Part shown: positions 1-8,408 of the stretch, one piece after another
How positions within the stretch are numbered: position 1 is the first letter of the stretch
How the letters are laid out: every line of letters starts with the position of its first letter
Source: Planctomycetota bacterium
Lineage (GTDB): Bacteria; Planctomycetota; Phycisphaerae; Phycisphaerales; UBA1924
DNA: 64,000 nucleotides
Reading direction: 5' to 3'
NCBI GenBank assembly: GCA_018242625.1
Contig: JAFEBO010000012.1
Coordinates: 1-64,000, forward strand
Notes under the pieces: model-generated
The model's input: only the letters and a program-made list of their open reading frames with translations
What the model was told of the DNA's origin: nothing
The model's database searches: none
Made by a program: the position numbers and the translations under genes

Positions 1-216
1 ACGTCTTTGGCGCATGGGACGAAAGAGGGCTAACTGGGGCCCGGGGCGGGGATAAAGATTTTTTTGGTTTGGCGGGGGAAAAGGGCGGGAGAGGGCGCGC
101 CGGTGTGCGCACGGGTGCGCCTTTGCACCCTGTGGGGGCGTGGCAGCGTGGCGGGCGTTTCCCGGGGAGCGCCCGATGTGCTCGGTGGTTTGTGCGTTTG
201 GCTCCTACCCTTGCTT

Positions 217-1392
217 GTGTCCCGCAAGGTCCTCGTCGCCATGTCGGGCGGCGTCGATTCCTCTGTCGCCGCCGCGTTGTTGCAGCAGGACGGCTTTGAA
301 GTCGTGGGATGCTTCATGCGCCTGGGATCGCCGGGTGAATCGCTGGACGAACTGATTCCGTATGAGGAGGCGGCGGCGTGTCCGAACCCCGGGGGCGGGC
401 GGACGATCCGGATCGGGCACCAGGGGTGCTGCTCGATCAATGATGCCGCGGACGCGCGTGCGGTGGCGGCGCAGCTTGGCGTGGGTTTTTATGTGTGCAA
501 TTTCAAGAAGGATTTCGGGCGGATCATTGATTACTTTTCGGCGGAGTATGCGGCGGGTCGGACGCCGAATCCGTGCGTGCGGTGCAACGACTGGCTGAAG
601 TTCGGGAAGCTGCACGAATACGCGAAGCAGATCGGGGCGGAGTTCGTGGCGAGCGGGCACTATGCGCGGATCGGGCGCGGTGCTGATGGGCTTCCGACGC
701 TGCTGCGGGGCGTCGATGAGGACAAGGACCAGTCGTACGTTCTGTTCGGGGCGCCGCGGGAGCGGCTTGGGCACATGCTGCTGCCGATCGGTGGGCTGGC
801 GAAGCCGAAAGTGCGGGAGCTTGCGCGGTCGATGGGGCTTCCGGTCTTTGACAAGCCGGACAGCCAGGAGATCTGCTTTGTTCCGGACAACGACTACGCG
901 GGGCTGCTGGAGCGTCGGACTCCTGAGCTGGTGCGCGAGGGCAGCTTTGTGGATACGCGGGGGCGCACGGTCGGAACGCATGCGGGGCAGCACCGATTCA
1001 CGATCGGGCAGCGTCGTGGTCTTCACCTTGCGCTCGGGTATCCGGTTTACGTCGTGAACAAGGATTCGCGGACCAACACGGTGACGGTCGGCCCGAAGGA
1101 GGCGCTCTGCTGTGTTTCGTGCACGGCGCGGGAGGCGAACTGGCTGACGTCGGAACTTCCGGAGCGGGTTCTGGCGAAGTACCGGTACAACACGCCGGCG
1201 GCCCCCGCGCGGGTCGAGCGGCTGGAAGATGATGATTCGCCGTCGCCGTCGGGGCGGCCGGGGGCGTTCCGCGTTGTCTTCGATACGGCGCAGGAGGCGG
1301 TCGCGCCGGGGCAGGCGGTCGTGCTTTATTCGCTGGAGGATCCGTCGCTGGTGCTTGGGGGCGGCTGGATCAACAGCACCGCGAGCGCTTAG
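217..1392 (+). CDS. mnmA: tRNA-specific 2-thiouridylase MnmA
   Basis: MnmA uses ATP and a persulfide sulfur to thiolate U34 in the anticodon wobble position of tRNA-Lys, Glu and Gln, in the cytoplasm. The PP-loop SGGVDSS lies at residues 10-16. The two catalytic cysteines are C120 (in NPCVRCNDW) and C220 (in SQEICFVPD), with GHYAR, DKDQSYVLF and GQRRGL also present. I chose the GTG at 217 (MSRKVLVAMSGG), giving 391 residues, close to the family's usual 360-380. The frame stays open upstream to an ATG at 64, but that extension is low-complexity and not family-like. The stop overlaps the convergent methyltransferase stop by 4 nt. The function is secure; the start is less so. Confidence 0.93.
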   Translation: MSRKVLVAMSGGVDSSVAAALLQQDGFEVVGCFMRLGSPGESLDELIPYEEAAACPNPGGGRTIRIGHQGCCSINDAADARAVAAQLGVGFYVCNFKKDFGRIIDYFSAEYAAGRTPNPCVRCNDWLKFGKLHEYAKQIGAEFVASGHYARIGRGADGLPTLLRGVDEDKDQSYVLFGAPRERLGHMLLPIGGLAKPKVRELARSMGLPVFDKPDSQEICFVPDNDYAGLLERRTPELVREGSFVDTRGRTVGTHAGQHRFTIGQRRGLHLALGYPVYVVNKDSRTNTVTVGPKEALCCVSCTAREANWLTSELPERVLAKYRYNTPAAPARVERLEDDDSPSPSGRPGAFRVVFDTAQEAVAPGQAVVLYSLEDPSLVLGGGWINSTASA

Positions 1393-2222
1393 GCCTTGCG
1401 CATGATGAAGAGATAGTTAAAGCCGCGCAGAAAGAAGTTGCCTTCTTCCGCGGCTTTGTGCCAATTTCCCTGGCGGAGCTTCTGGTTCTGGCGCACGACG
1501 GCGATGATGTCGACGGGGAGGAACCGTTCCCGCATCATGGCGAAGAGCTCGAAACCGATGGGCGCGAAGCCGGTGGACCGGGAGTTGGGGCCGGGCTTGC
1601 TGTAGGAATCGCTGACGTAGAGGGCCATGTGCTTCGCGGGCTTTAAGACGCGCGAGATTTCGCGGATGACCTGGCGCATGGAGTCGTAGTAGGCCCTGCC
1701 GGCGTCGGGGCCGAGTGCATCGAGCTTGCCGATGCAGGCGGGGTTGTCGGAGTAGTCGATGTGGGTTGAGTAGGGCGGATCGATGAAGACAAAGTCGACG
1801 CCGGCGTTTGGGAGGTCGATGCGGCGGGCGTCTCCCTGGCGGATGTCGGGGCGGGAGGGCTGGAGGTCGATGCCGATGGCGCGTCGGCCGAGGTCGTTTG
1901 CAACATCGATCGTGGTGCCGCTGCCGACCATGGGATCGAGCACAATATCGCCGGGGCGGGTGTAGCGCTGGAGGCACTGCCAGATGACCCAGGAGGGGCT
2001 GGCGCCGATGTAGCGTTTGTCGCCCTGCATGGCGCCGGTGGCGCCCTGGTAGTGCTGGCTGGGATATTCCCAGAGTGTGGTTGTCTGGAGGCGCATCGGA
2101 GGAAGCTGCGGTGCGCGTGCGGGGCGGGCGGGGGCTGGCGCGGGCTGACCGGGGGGGTTTGCGCGGGCGCCGTCGCCTTTTCGCGGTTCACCCTTTCCTC
2201 GGTTGGGGCGGATCGGTCTCAA
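1389..2222 (-). CDS. Orphan DNA methyltransferase (N4/N6 amino-methylase fold)
   Basis: SAM-dependent methyltransferase of the DNA N4-cytosine/N6-adenine type. The SAM-binding motif DPMVGSGTT (residues 96-104) comes before the catalytic DPPY (148-151), so motif I precedes motif IV, unlike the beta-class arrangement. About 277 residues from the TTG at 2222, which has a GGGGA ribosome site about 7 nt upstream. The first 42 residues are Pro/Ala/Arg-rich, and an ATG at 2096 starting MRLQTTTLWEYP is a real alternative that keeps the whole core. The gene abuts the nrnA-like stop, as if last in the ribF-nrnA operon. No restriction endonuclease is adjacent, so it may be an orphan regulatory methylase. 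Target site unknown; an RNA substrate is not excluded. Confidence 0.8.
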   Translation of the reverse strand: MRPIRPNRGKGEPRKGDGARANPPGQPAPAPARPARAPQLPPMRLQTTTLWEYPSQHYQGATGAMQGDKRYIGASPSWVIWQCLQRYTRPGDIVLDPMVGSGTTIDVANDLGRRAIGIDLQPSRPDIRQGDARRIDLPNAGVDFVFIDPPYSTHIDYSDNPACIGKLDALGPDAGRAYYDSMRQVIREISRVLKPAKHMALYVSDSYSKPGPNSRSTGFAPIGFELFAMMRERFLPVDIIAVVRQNQKLRQGNWHKAAEEGNFFLRGFNYLFIMRKA

Positions 2223-3368
2223 TCAGGTTCCCCAGTGCCGGCGGATCGCATCCAAGAGCCGGGTTTTCGTTTCGTCGAGACCGAGGGCGACCTTGGCGCC
2301 GGCGGCGCGGACGTGTCCGCCTCCGCCGAACTCTTTGGCGACGGCGTTGACGTCGACGGAGCCGGCGACCGATTTGCTGCGGAGGCTGATCTTGGTGAGC
2401 TTTTCGCCGGGCTTGGACTGCATGCCGAACTCGGCGGCGTCGGCCTCGGTGAGCACGGCGGTGACCATGACGGTTTCGAGCGTCTGGGAGTGATCGGCGA
2501 AGCCGCCGGAATCGGCGGGCTGCGCGCCGGTGGATGCGAAGTCGGCCTTTGTGATGGACATGATCGCGACGCGATTCTCGTCGAAGAGCTTGAGAGAATC
2601 GAGGGCGCGGCCGAGGAGCTTGAGGCGTGGGAGGCGCTCGCGCTGCTCGATGTTGACGTAGAGGGCGGCGTGATCGACTCCGGCGGCGAGGAGTTCGGAG
2701 GCGACGCGGAGGACCGCGGGTGTCACGTTGCTGTGCTTGAACCAGCCGGTGTCGGTCGCGAGGCCGAGGTAGAGAGGCTCGGCGACTTCTCGGGGCAGAT
2801 CGGCGAGTGATTTCTTATTGAGAAGGATGCGGCAGAGCTCGGCGACGATCTGGGCGGCGGCGGCGCTGGTGGTATCGACGACCCGGCGCGGGGCGATGTC
2901 GGGATCGCCCTGTGCGTGGTGATCGATCACGGCGGTGTCGGCGGTGTGTTGGGCGAGCCAGGGCTTGACCATCTCGACCTGCACCCACGAGCCGGTGTCG
3001 ACAATCACGACGGCGTCGGCGTGTTCGTGCTCGATCTCGGAAGCGTTTTCGATCGAGAGGGATGGGGTGTCGCCGACGACGCGGCGGATCCAGGAAGGGC
3101 GGGGTCCGAAGTACCAGGCTCGGGCGCGGGAAGGGAGGCTGACGGCGGTTCCGGCGCTTGCGCCGGAGAGGTTGAGTGCCCGCGTGAGGGCGATGGAAGA
3201 ACCGACGGCGTCGCCGTCGGGCTTGACGTGGGTGACGACGACGACTTTCGTCTTGGTGCGGAGCCACTGGGCGATGGAGGGCAGGTCGGTCGTGCTCCCC
3301 CACTTGTCCTTTGCGGCGCTGCGCGGGGCGTGTGAGGCGCCCGATCCTGAACCATGTCCGCTCGTCAT
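2223..3368 (-). CDS. nrnA: DHH-family phosphoesterase, NrnA-like oligoribonuclease/pAp phosphatase
   Basis: Cytoplasmic two-metal phosphodiesterase of the DHH/DHHA1 family. NrnA members degrade short oligoribonucleotides and dephosphorylate 3'-phosphoadenosine 5'-phosphate. The metal-binding motif THVKPDGDAVGSS lies at residues 46-58, a further Asp in DTGSW near 124, the defining DHH at 149-151 and a DHHA1 glycine motif GGGGHVRAAGAK near the C-terminus. The length of 381 is slightly above the usual 310-330 because of a Ser/Gly/Lys-rich N-terminal tail. It begins 11 nt after ribF and runs directly into the methyltransferase gene, so the three are probably cotranscribed. Substrate preference within the family cannot be read from sequence. 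Confidence 0.85.
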   Translation of the reverse strand: MTSGHGSGSGASHAPRSAAKDKWGSTTDLPSIAQWLRTKTKVVVVTHVKPDGDAVGSSIALTRALNLSGASAGTAVSLPSRARAWYFGPRPSWIRRVVGDTPSLSIENASEIEHEHADAVVIVDTGSWVQVEMVKPWLAQHTADTAVIDHHAQGDPDIAPRRVVDTTSAAAAQIVAELCRILLNKKSLADLPREVAEPLYLGLATDTGWFKHSNVTPAVLRVASELLAAGVDHAALYVNIEQRERLPRLKLLGRALDSLKLFDENRVAIMSITKADFASTGAQPADSGGFADHSQTLETVMVTAVLTEADAAEFGMQSKPGEKLTKISLRSKSVAGSVDVNAVAKEFGGGGHVRAAGAKVALGLDETKTRLLDAIRRHWGT

Positions 3369-3379
3369 GCCAACGTCCT

Positions 3380-4375
3380 TTAAGAGCGGGCGGGAACTGC
3401 CGCGCCTGGTGCGATTGTTGCCGCATGGTGATCGGGCATCGGCGGGCCCGGGCTGAAATCGAGAAGACGGACGGCGGCGGCGCGGTCACGTTCGAGCTGT
3501 GCGCGGAGAGAGTCGATGCCGTCGAATCGCACGGTGTCGCGGACGAATGCGGCGATTTCGATGGTGCAGTGCCAGCCGTAGTCGGGGATGGCGCGGGCGG
3601 GGGACATGGAGGCGGGGTCGATGATGTGGACCTCGATGCGGGGCTCGGGCGCATCGAAGGTGGGCCGGGCGCCGATGTTGACGGCGGCGGGGAGACGGCG
3701 GCCGTCGGGGAGCTTTGCGTGGGCGGCGTAGACGCCTTGCGCGGGGAGGAGGACGGGGGGAGATTGCTGGACGATGTTGGCGGTCGGGAAGCCGATGGTG
3801 CGGCCGCGCTTGTCGCCCGGGGTCACGACGCCGCCGATTTCGTGATTGCGGCGCAGGAGGAGGGCGGCGTCGCGCACGCGGCCGGCGGAGATCAGGTGTC
3901 GGATGAGCGTGCTGCTGACGCGGACGGTTGATTCGTCGGAGATTTCGGCTTCGACGGGCTGGACGATCTCGACGGCGAAGCCCATTCGGCGGCCTTCTTC
4001 GATCAGGGTGTGGATGGAGCCTGCCCGGCCCTTGCCGTAATTGAAGTCGGGGCCTTCAACGATGGCGACGGGATGACGCTCGCGCACGACGGAGGCGACG
4101 AATTCGTCGGGGGTCATGGAGAGCAGGGCGTCGGAGGGGTCGAGGCGGACGATCTCATCGACGCCGGCTTCGGCGAGGAGCTGGGCGCGGCGGTCGAAGG
4201 TCGTGAGCCGCGCGGGCGCCTGATCGGGGCGGAGACGGGTGGAAGGGTGCGGGTCGAAGACGAGGGCGACGACGCGGGCGCTGGAGGAGTCGGCGCGGGC
4301 CCGCGCGCGGCGGACCAGTTCCCGGTGGCCGGCGTGCACGCCGTCGAAATTGCCGATGGTGACAACCGACTCCAT
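3380..4375 (-). CDS. ribF: Bifunctional riboflavin kinase/FAD synthetase RibF
   Basis: Phosphorylates riboflavin to FMN and adenylylates FMN to FAD. The N-terminal FAD synthetase nucleotidyltransferase domain carries TIGNFDGVHAGH at residues 6-17 and STLIRHLI near 155-162. The C-terminal riboflavin kinase domain carries GDKRGRTIGFPTANI at about 187-201. Length 331, normal for the family. The ATG start is close to the conserved VVTIGNFDG. First gene of a minus-strand run ribF-nrnA-methyltransferase. The 59 nt to the divergent hydrolase gene hold no recognisable FMN riboswitch. Confidence 0.93.
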   Translation of the reverse strand: MESVVTIGNFDGVHAGHRELVRRARARADSSSARVVALVFDPHPSTRLRPDQAPARLTTFDRRAQLLAEAGVDEIVRLDPSDALLSMTPDEFVASVVRERHPVAIVEGPDFNYGKGRAGSIHTLIEEGRRMGFAVEIVQPVEAEISDESTVRVSSTLIRHLISAGRVRDAALLLRRNHEIGGVVTPGDKRGRTIGFPTANIVQQSPPVLLPAQGVYAAHAKLPDGRRLPAAVNIGARPTFDAPEPRIEVHIIDPASMSPARAIPDYGWHCTIEIAAFVRDTVRFDGIDSLRAQLERDRAAAVRLLDFSPGPPMPDHHAATIAPGAAVPARS

Positions 4376-4434
4376 GAAAGAAGGTTAAGCAACGACAGCG
4401 TCCGCGTACAACGGCGGGCCCGCCGCTACTGTTT

Positions 4435-5364
4435 ATGGTGCGACTGAGCAGGCAGAGCAAATCCAAGCTGGAATTCTGGGCCGGCATCGTCAAATCGGGG
4501 GTGCGTCGGTATGCCCGGCAGCTGTCGGACCTGGCGCACTTTCACGATCACACGCCGAGCCCGGCGGACTTTGCGGAGGCGTGGGCGCGGGCGTGCGACC
4601 GGGCGGGGGATGACATTGTCGCGTGCTGGCTGGGTCATTGCACGGTGCTGTTGCGGCTGGGAAACCTGAATATTCTGACGGATCCGGTTTTTTCGAGACG
4701 GATCGGCGTGAAGATCGGGAAGCGGACTGTGGGTCTGAAGCGGATCGGGGATCCGCCGCTGAATACGGGGCATCTGCCGCCGATCGATGTGATACTGATC
4801 AGTCATCCGCACTTTGATCATCTGGATCGTCCAACGCTGCTGCGGCTGCGATCGCCGTCGACGCTGGTGGTGACATCGCGGTCGTCGCGGCGGCTGATTC
4901 CGAAGGGGTTTGCGGATGTGATCGAGATGGGATGGCATCAGACGGCGATTCTGGAGAATCTGCGGATTGAGGCGTTCAAGCCCAAGCACTGGGGCGCGCG
5001 GACGGCGTGGGATCGCCATCGCGGATACAACAGTTATGTGCTGCAGCGCGAGCCGCAGAAGGTGCTGTTTGCGGGCGATACGGCGTTGACCGATGCGTTT
5101 GATTCGCTGTCGGGGGTGGACCTGGCGATCTTCGGGATCGGGTCGTATGAGCCGTGGGAACAGGCTCACGCGACGCCGGAGCAGGTGTGGGCGATGTTCA
5201 GAGCGTTTGGGGGAACGCGGCTGCTGCCGGTGCACCATTCGACGTTTGAGCTTGGGGATGAGCCGCTGGGTGAACCGATGTCGCGGCTGGAAAAGGCGGC
5301 GGGAGCGGAGAAGAAGCGGATCGTGACGGCGGGGGTCGGCGAGATTGTCACGGTGCGGGCGTGA
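4435..5364 (+). CDS. MBL-fold metallo-hydrolase, NAPE-PLD/UlaG-like
   Basis: Metallo-beta-lactamase-fold hydrolase. The Zn site motif HxHxDH is at 124-129 (HPHFDH). An upstream GHCTVLLRLGNLNILTDPVFS strand resembles the N-acyl-PE phospholipase D/UlaG-like branch, and later metal-ligand candidates are FAGDTAL and LPVHHSTFE. Length 309 with no signal peptide, so probably cytoplasmic. It diverges from ribF and the next gene is a radical SAM protein with its own promoter, so context does not reveal the substrate. Fold assignment is firm; calling it a phospholipase would go beyond the evidence. Confidence 0.82.
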   Translation: MVRLSRQSKSKLEFWAGIVKSGVRRYARQLSDLAHFHDHTPSPADFAEAWARACDRAGDDIVACWLGHCTVLLRLGNLNILTDPVFSRRIGVKIGKRTVGLKRIGDPPLNTGHLPPIDVILISHPHFDHLDRPTLLRLRSPSTLVVTSRSSRRLIPKGFADVIEMGWHQTAILENLRIEAFKPKHWGARTAWDRHRGYNSYVLQREPQKVLFAGDTALTDAFDSLSGVDLAIFGIGSYEPWEQAHATPEQVWAMFRAFGGTRLLPVHHSTFELGDEPLGEPMSRLEKAAGAEKKRIVTAGVGEIVTVRA

Positions 5365-5386
5365 GAGTGATTTTCATACCCTCTCA

Positions 5387-5415
5387 TTGACCGTTCATTC
5401 TGTTTGGTTTATGCT
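5387..5415 (+). promoter_or_regulatory. Sigma70-like promoter placing +1 at the radical SAM start codon
   Basis: TTGACC (5387-5392), a 17-nt spacer, then TATGCT (5410-5415). Only five bases separate the -10 hexamer from the ATG at 5421, so transcription should start at or next to the start codon. No ribosome binding site is visible. A leaderless mRNA is the simplest reading. Confidence 0.55.
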
Positions 5416-5420
5416 TGGAT

Positions 5421-6599
5421 ATGGAAGAGGCGGGATTTGAGCGACGCGATGGGCTCACGCAGGGGAAGGTGCGCGGCCGGGGGGCGGGGCTCAATCCGGG
5501 GAACAGGTTTGAAGATGTGCGGCTGCACGTGCTTGGCGAGCATCTGGATGAGAGGGCGATGGAGCGGCCCGAAGGTGTGCAGGTTGGGACGAGGATTCTG
5601 CCGGACACGACGCGGTCGATCCTGAACAAGGTTGATTCGCCCGACCTCTCGATGAAGTGGACTCTCAACCCTTACCGCGGGTGTGAGCACGGGTGTATTT
5701 ACTGTTACGCGCGGCCGGGGCATGAATATCTGGGACTTTCGAGCGGGCTGGACTTTGAGACCGTCCTGATGGCCAAGCACGATGCGCCGGAACTGCTGCG
5801 GGAGGAACTTGCGAAGCCGGGATGGAAGGGCGAGGCGATCTCGATGTCGGGAGTGACGGACTGTTATCAGCCCGCCGAGCGCGAACTGCGGATTACGAGG
5901 CGGTGTCTTGAGGTCATGGTGGAGTGCAGGCAGGCGGTGGGAATTGTGACCAAGAGCCGGCTTGTGCTGCGCGATCTTGACTTGCTGAAGCGGCTTCATG
6001 AGCATCGGGCGGCGGGAGTTGCGATCAGCCTGACGACTCTGGACGGCGAGCTTGCATCGAAGATGGAGCCGAGGGCTTCGAGTCCGAGGGAGAGGCTCCG
6101 GACGATTCGCGAGCTGTCGGCGGCGGGGATACCGGTGATGGTTCTGACGGCTCCGATCGTGCCGGGGATCAACGACCGGGAGATTCCGGCGCTGCTGGAG
6201 GCCGCGGCGGATGCGGGGGCGCGGGGTGGCGGCTGGGTGATGCTGCGTCTGCCGTATCAGATCAAGGCGTTGTTTCTGGAATGGCTGCAGCGGCATTTTC
6301 CGGACAGGGCGGCGAAAGTTGAGAGCTTTGTGCGGGAGATGCACGGGGGCTCGCTGTATGACTCGCGGCCCTTTGTGCGGCAGCGTGGGGCGGGGCCGCT
6401 CGCGGAGCAGATTGCGCAGACGTTCCGGGTTTTTTCGAGAAGGTTTGGGCTGGACAAAGGGCGGTGGGCTCTTGACGAGAGGGCGTTTTTGCCGCCCAAG
6501 CACGCCGGGGGACAGCTCAACCTATTTCAGGTTTCCGGGGAGACGGGAGTGGGCGACGTTCTGAAGGCGGGAGAGAGCGCCCTGGAGTTCGGTGCTTGA
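5421..6599 (+). CDS. PA0069/Rv2578c-type radical SAM protein
   Basis: Radical SAM enzyme with the 4Fe-4S cysteine motif CEHGCIYC (C88, C92, C95) after a conserved LNPYRGC lead-in. This is typical of the PA0069/Rv2578c family, which is distantly related to spore photoproduct lyase. The reaction is unknown. About 392 residues from the ATG at 5421, preferred because a TTG-ACC/TATGCT promoter ends just upstream and no Shine-Dalgarno sequence is seen. A TTG at 5415 is the alternative. The last 78 nt overlap antisense the coding region of the response regulator, so both C-termini share DNA. Confidence 0.85.
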   Translation: MEEAGFERRDGLTQGKVRGRGAGLNPGNRFEDVRLHVLGEHLDERAMERPEGVQVGTRILPDTTRSILNKVDSPDLSMKWTLNPYRGCEHGCIYCYARPGHEYLGLSSGLDFETVLMAKHDAPELLREELAKPGWKGEAISMSGVTDCYQPAERELRITRRCLEVMVECRQAVGIVTKSRLVLRDLDLLKRLHEHRAAGVAISLTTLDGELASKMEPRASSPRERLRTIRELSAAGIPVMVLTAPIVPGINDREIPALLEAAADAGARGGGWVMLRLPYQIKALFLEWLQRHFPDRAAKVESFVREMHGGSLYDSRPFVRQRGAGPLAEQIAQTFRVFSRRFGLDKGRWALDERAFLPPKHAGGQLNLFQVSGETGVGDVLKAGESALEFGA

Positions 6600-6938
6600 G
6601 AAGGGTTTTTCGAGGAGGGGGAAATCGCGATAGGGTGAGGGGAGAGAGGCGGCGGCGTAGCCGGTGAGGAAGATCACGGGCACGGCGCGGGCGGAGAGCT
6701 CGTCGGCGATGGGGAAGGCGAATTCGCCGTCGAGATTGATGTCGAGAAGCGCGGCGTTGAGGTCGGAGCAGACCCGGGCGGCGTCGAGTGCGGTCTGCAG
6801 GGTGGGGTAGGGTCCCACGAGAACGCAGCCGAGTCTGCGGAGGAAGAGAGCGATCGTTTCTGCGACGAGCGCGGTGTCCTCTGCGACGAAAATCCGCAGG
6901 CCTGCGAGCGCGGTCGGAGTTGGCGCGGCGTGGGTCAT
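6522..6938 (-). CDS. Single-domain response regulator (receiver only)
   Basis: A 138-residue CheY-like receiver without an output domain. Acidic residues follow IFVAED near 18-21, the phospho-acceptor is D66 in ALLDINLD, T92 lies in FLTGY and K111 in LEKPFS. Its ATG overlaps the kinase stop (ATGA), so the HWE kinase immediately upstream is the presumed phosphodonor. Receiver-only partners of HWE kinases usually act through phosphotransfer or protein binding. The last 78 nt are antisense to the end of the radical SAM gene, an unusually long convergent coding overlap. Confidence 0.88.
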   Translation of the reverse strand: MTHAAPTPTALAGLRIFVAEDTALVAETIALFLRRLGCVLVGPYPTLQTALDAARVCSDLNAALLDINLDGEFAFPIADELSARAVPVIFLTGYAAASLPSPYRDFPLLEKPFSSTELQGALSRLQNVAHSRLPGNLK

Positions 6939-8329
6939 GAGAGATTCTCGCCCGATTCGATGGGCCAGAACATTTCGAGCGAGCAGCGCAGGCCGCCGGG
7001 CTGATAGTCCAGGCGGACTTTCCCGCGGAATTCGTACTCGATGCATCGCTGGATGAGGGTGGTGCCGAAGCCGGCACGCGTCGGCGGGGAGACGGCGGGG
7101 CCGGCGGACTCGGCCCACTCGCATCGGAGCACGCGGGAGGTGCCGAGAAGCTCCGTTGTCCAGGAGATGGAGACTTTCCCGGAAGCGGTCGAGAGTGCGC
7201 CGTACTTTGCGGCGTTGGTGGCGAGTTCGTGGAGCACGAGGGCGAGCGAGAGTGCGACGCGTGCCGGGAGAAGGGCGCCCGCTGTGCCGGAGCTGCACTG
7301 CGAACGGTCGCGGCAGAACGGGAGCACGACCTGGTTGACCAGCGCATCGATGGTGGAGCCTTTCCAACGAGCATCGCTGAGGAGGCGATGGGCCCGGGAG
7401 AGAGCCTGGATCCGGCCTTCGAAGGCGGGGCCGAAATCTTCGAGCGTGGTGCTGCTGGCGATGGTCTGGGTGGCCAGCGAGACAACGACGGCGAGCATGT
7501 TTTTGACGCGATGGTCGAGTTCGGCGAGGAGGATGCGCTGATGCTCTTCGGCGGCCTTGTGCTGGGAGATATCGCGGGCGATCTTGGAGGCGCCGATGAT
7601 GGCGCCGGACTGGTCGTGGATGGGCGATATCGAGAGCGAGACGTGTATGGGGGAGCCGGATTTGCGGATGCGAACGGTCTCGAAGTGGTCGACCCGCTGG
7701 CCGGCGCGGAGCTGGCGGATGATGGCGGCCTCTTCCTGGAGCCGGTCTTTTGGGATGATGAGGGAGATGTGGCGGCCGATGGCCTCGGCTGCGGAGTAGC
7801 CGAAGATGCGCTCGGCGCCGGCATTCCAGGTCATGATGACGCCGTCGAGGTCTTTGCTGACGATCGCATCGTCGGATGATTCGACGATTGCCGCCAGCCG
7901 GGCGACGGGTTCCTCGAGCGCGACGCGCTGGGTGACATCCTGGAAGAGAATCGCGACGGTTGTGCGTTCGGGTGTTCCGGATTCGAAGGGGAGGATCTGG
8001 AGTTCGTAGAGGGCGTTTGAATCGGAGATGCGGATGCGGCGGCGGAGGGGAACGCCGGTCCGCAGGACGGAATGGATCTCGGGGATGAGGCTGCTTTCGA
8101 TGAAGGGCGTGGCGAGCTGCGTGACGGGAGTGCCGGCGTCGAGATCGATGATGCGGAGCGCCTCCCTGGCGCCGGCGGTGAAAGACCGGATCCTGAGATC
8201 GCTGTCGACGATCAGCGAGCTGATGAACTGGTTGGAGGCGTCCTTGGGGGGAGTGGCAGCGGCCCGTCCGGCATGGGGAAGGTCGCTCAGCGCAACGGAT
8301 CTGCCGCCGTATGAATGCACGTCTCTCAA
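6935..8329 (-). CDS. PAS-PAS HWE-family sensor histidine kinase
   Basis: Soluble histidine kinase. A first PAS-like segment (about residues 35-130, SSLIVDSDLRIRSFTAGARE) resembles the PAS seen in CheB-CheR-kinase fusions. A second PAS with PAC follows at 145-255 (SSDDAIVSKDLDG, WNAGAERIFGY). The HWE/HisKA_2 dimerisation motif is LLAELDHRVKNML, with phospho-acceptor H273. The ATPase N-box is LHELATNAAKYGALS at 366-380. No transmembrane segment, so it senses a cytoplasmic signal. The TTG at 8329 gives 464 residues; a GTG at 8320 is possible. It overlaps the downstream receiver gene by 4 nt, forming a two-gene operon. Confidence 0.87.
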   Translation of the reverse strand: MRDVHSYGGRSVALSDLPHAGRAAATPPKDASNQFISSLIVDSDLRIRSFTAGAREALRIIDLDAGTPVTQLATPFIESSLIPEIHSVLRTGVPLRRRIRISDSNALYELQILPFESGTPERTTVAILFQDVTQRVALEEPVARLAAIVESSDDAIVSKDLDGVIMTWNAGAERIFGYSAAEAIGRHISLIIPKDRLQEEAAIIRQLRAGQRVDHFETVRIRKSGSPIHVSLSISPIHDQSGAIIGASKIARDISQHKAAEEHQRILLAELDHRVKNMLAVVVSLATQTIASSTTLEDFGPAFEGRIQALSRAHRLLSDARWKGSTIDALVNQVVLPFCRDRSQCSSGTAGALLPARVALSLALVLHELATNAAKYGALSTASGKVSISWTTELLGTSRVLRCEWAESAGPAVSPPTRAGFGTTLIQRCIEYEFRGKVRLDYQPGGLRCSLEMFWPIESGENLS

Positions 8330-8408
8330 GAGCTTATCCGCGCATGAGCTAAGGCCTGCATGAATTCCGCATGGGGAGGCTCTCTTGCCGGGTCTCTGTA
8401 AGCGGTGC

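Noticed and set aside
64..216. Upstream extension of MnmA to the ATG at 64
   Set aside because: The added 51 residues are low-complexity and unlike any MnmA N-terminus; the GTG at 217 gives the normal start.
205..1026. Long minus-strand frame of 273 codons inside mnmA
   Set aside because: Arg/Pro-rich shadow of a certain gene; high-GC DNA yields such frames routinely.
4376..4434. FMN riboswitch upstream of ribF
   Set aside because: Only 59 nt between divergent genes and no conserved RFN-type stem could be recognised.
6517..7824. 435-codon minus-strand frame over the HWE kinase
   Set aside because: Pro/Ser/Ala-rich shadow in the wrong frame; the kinase and receiver genes explain the region.
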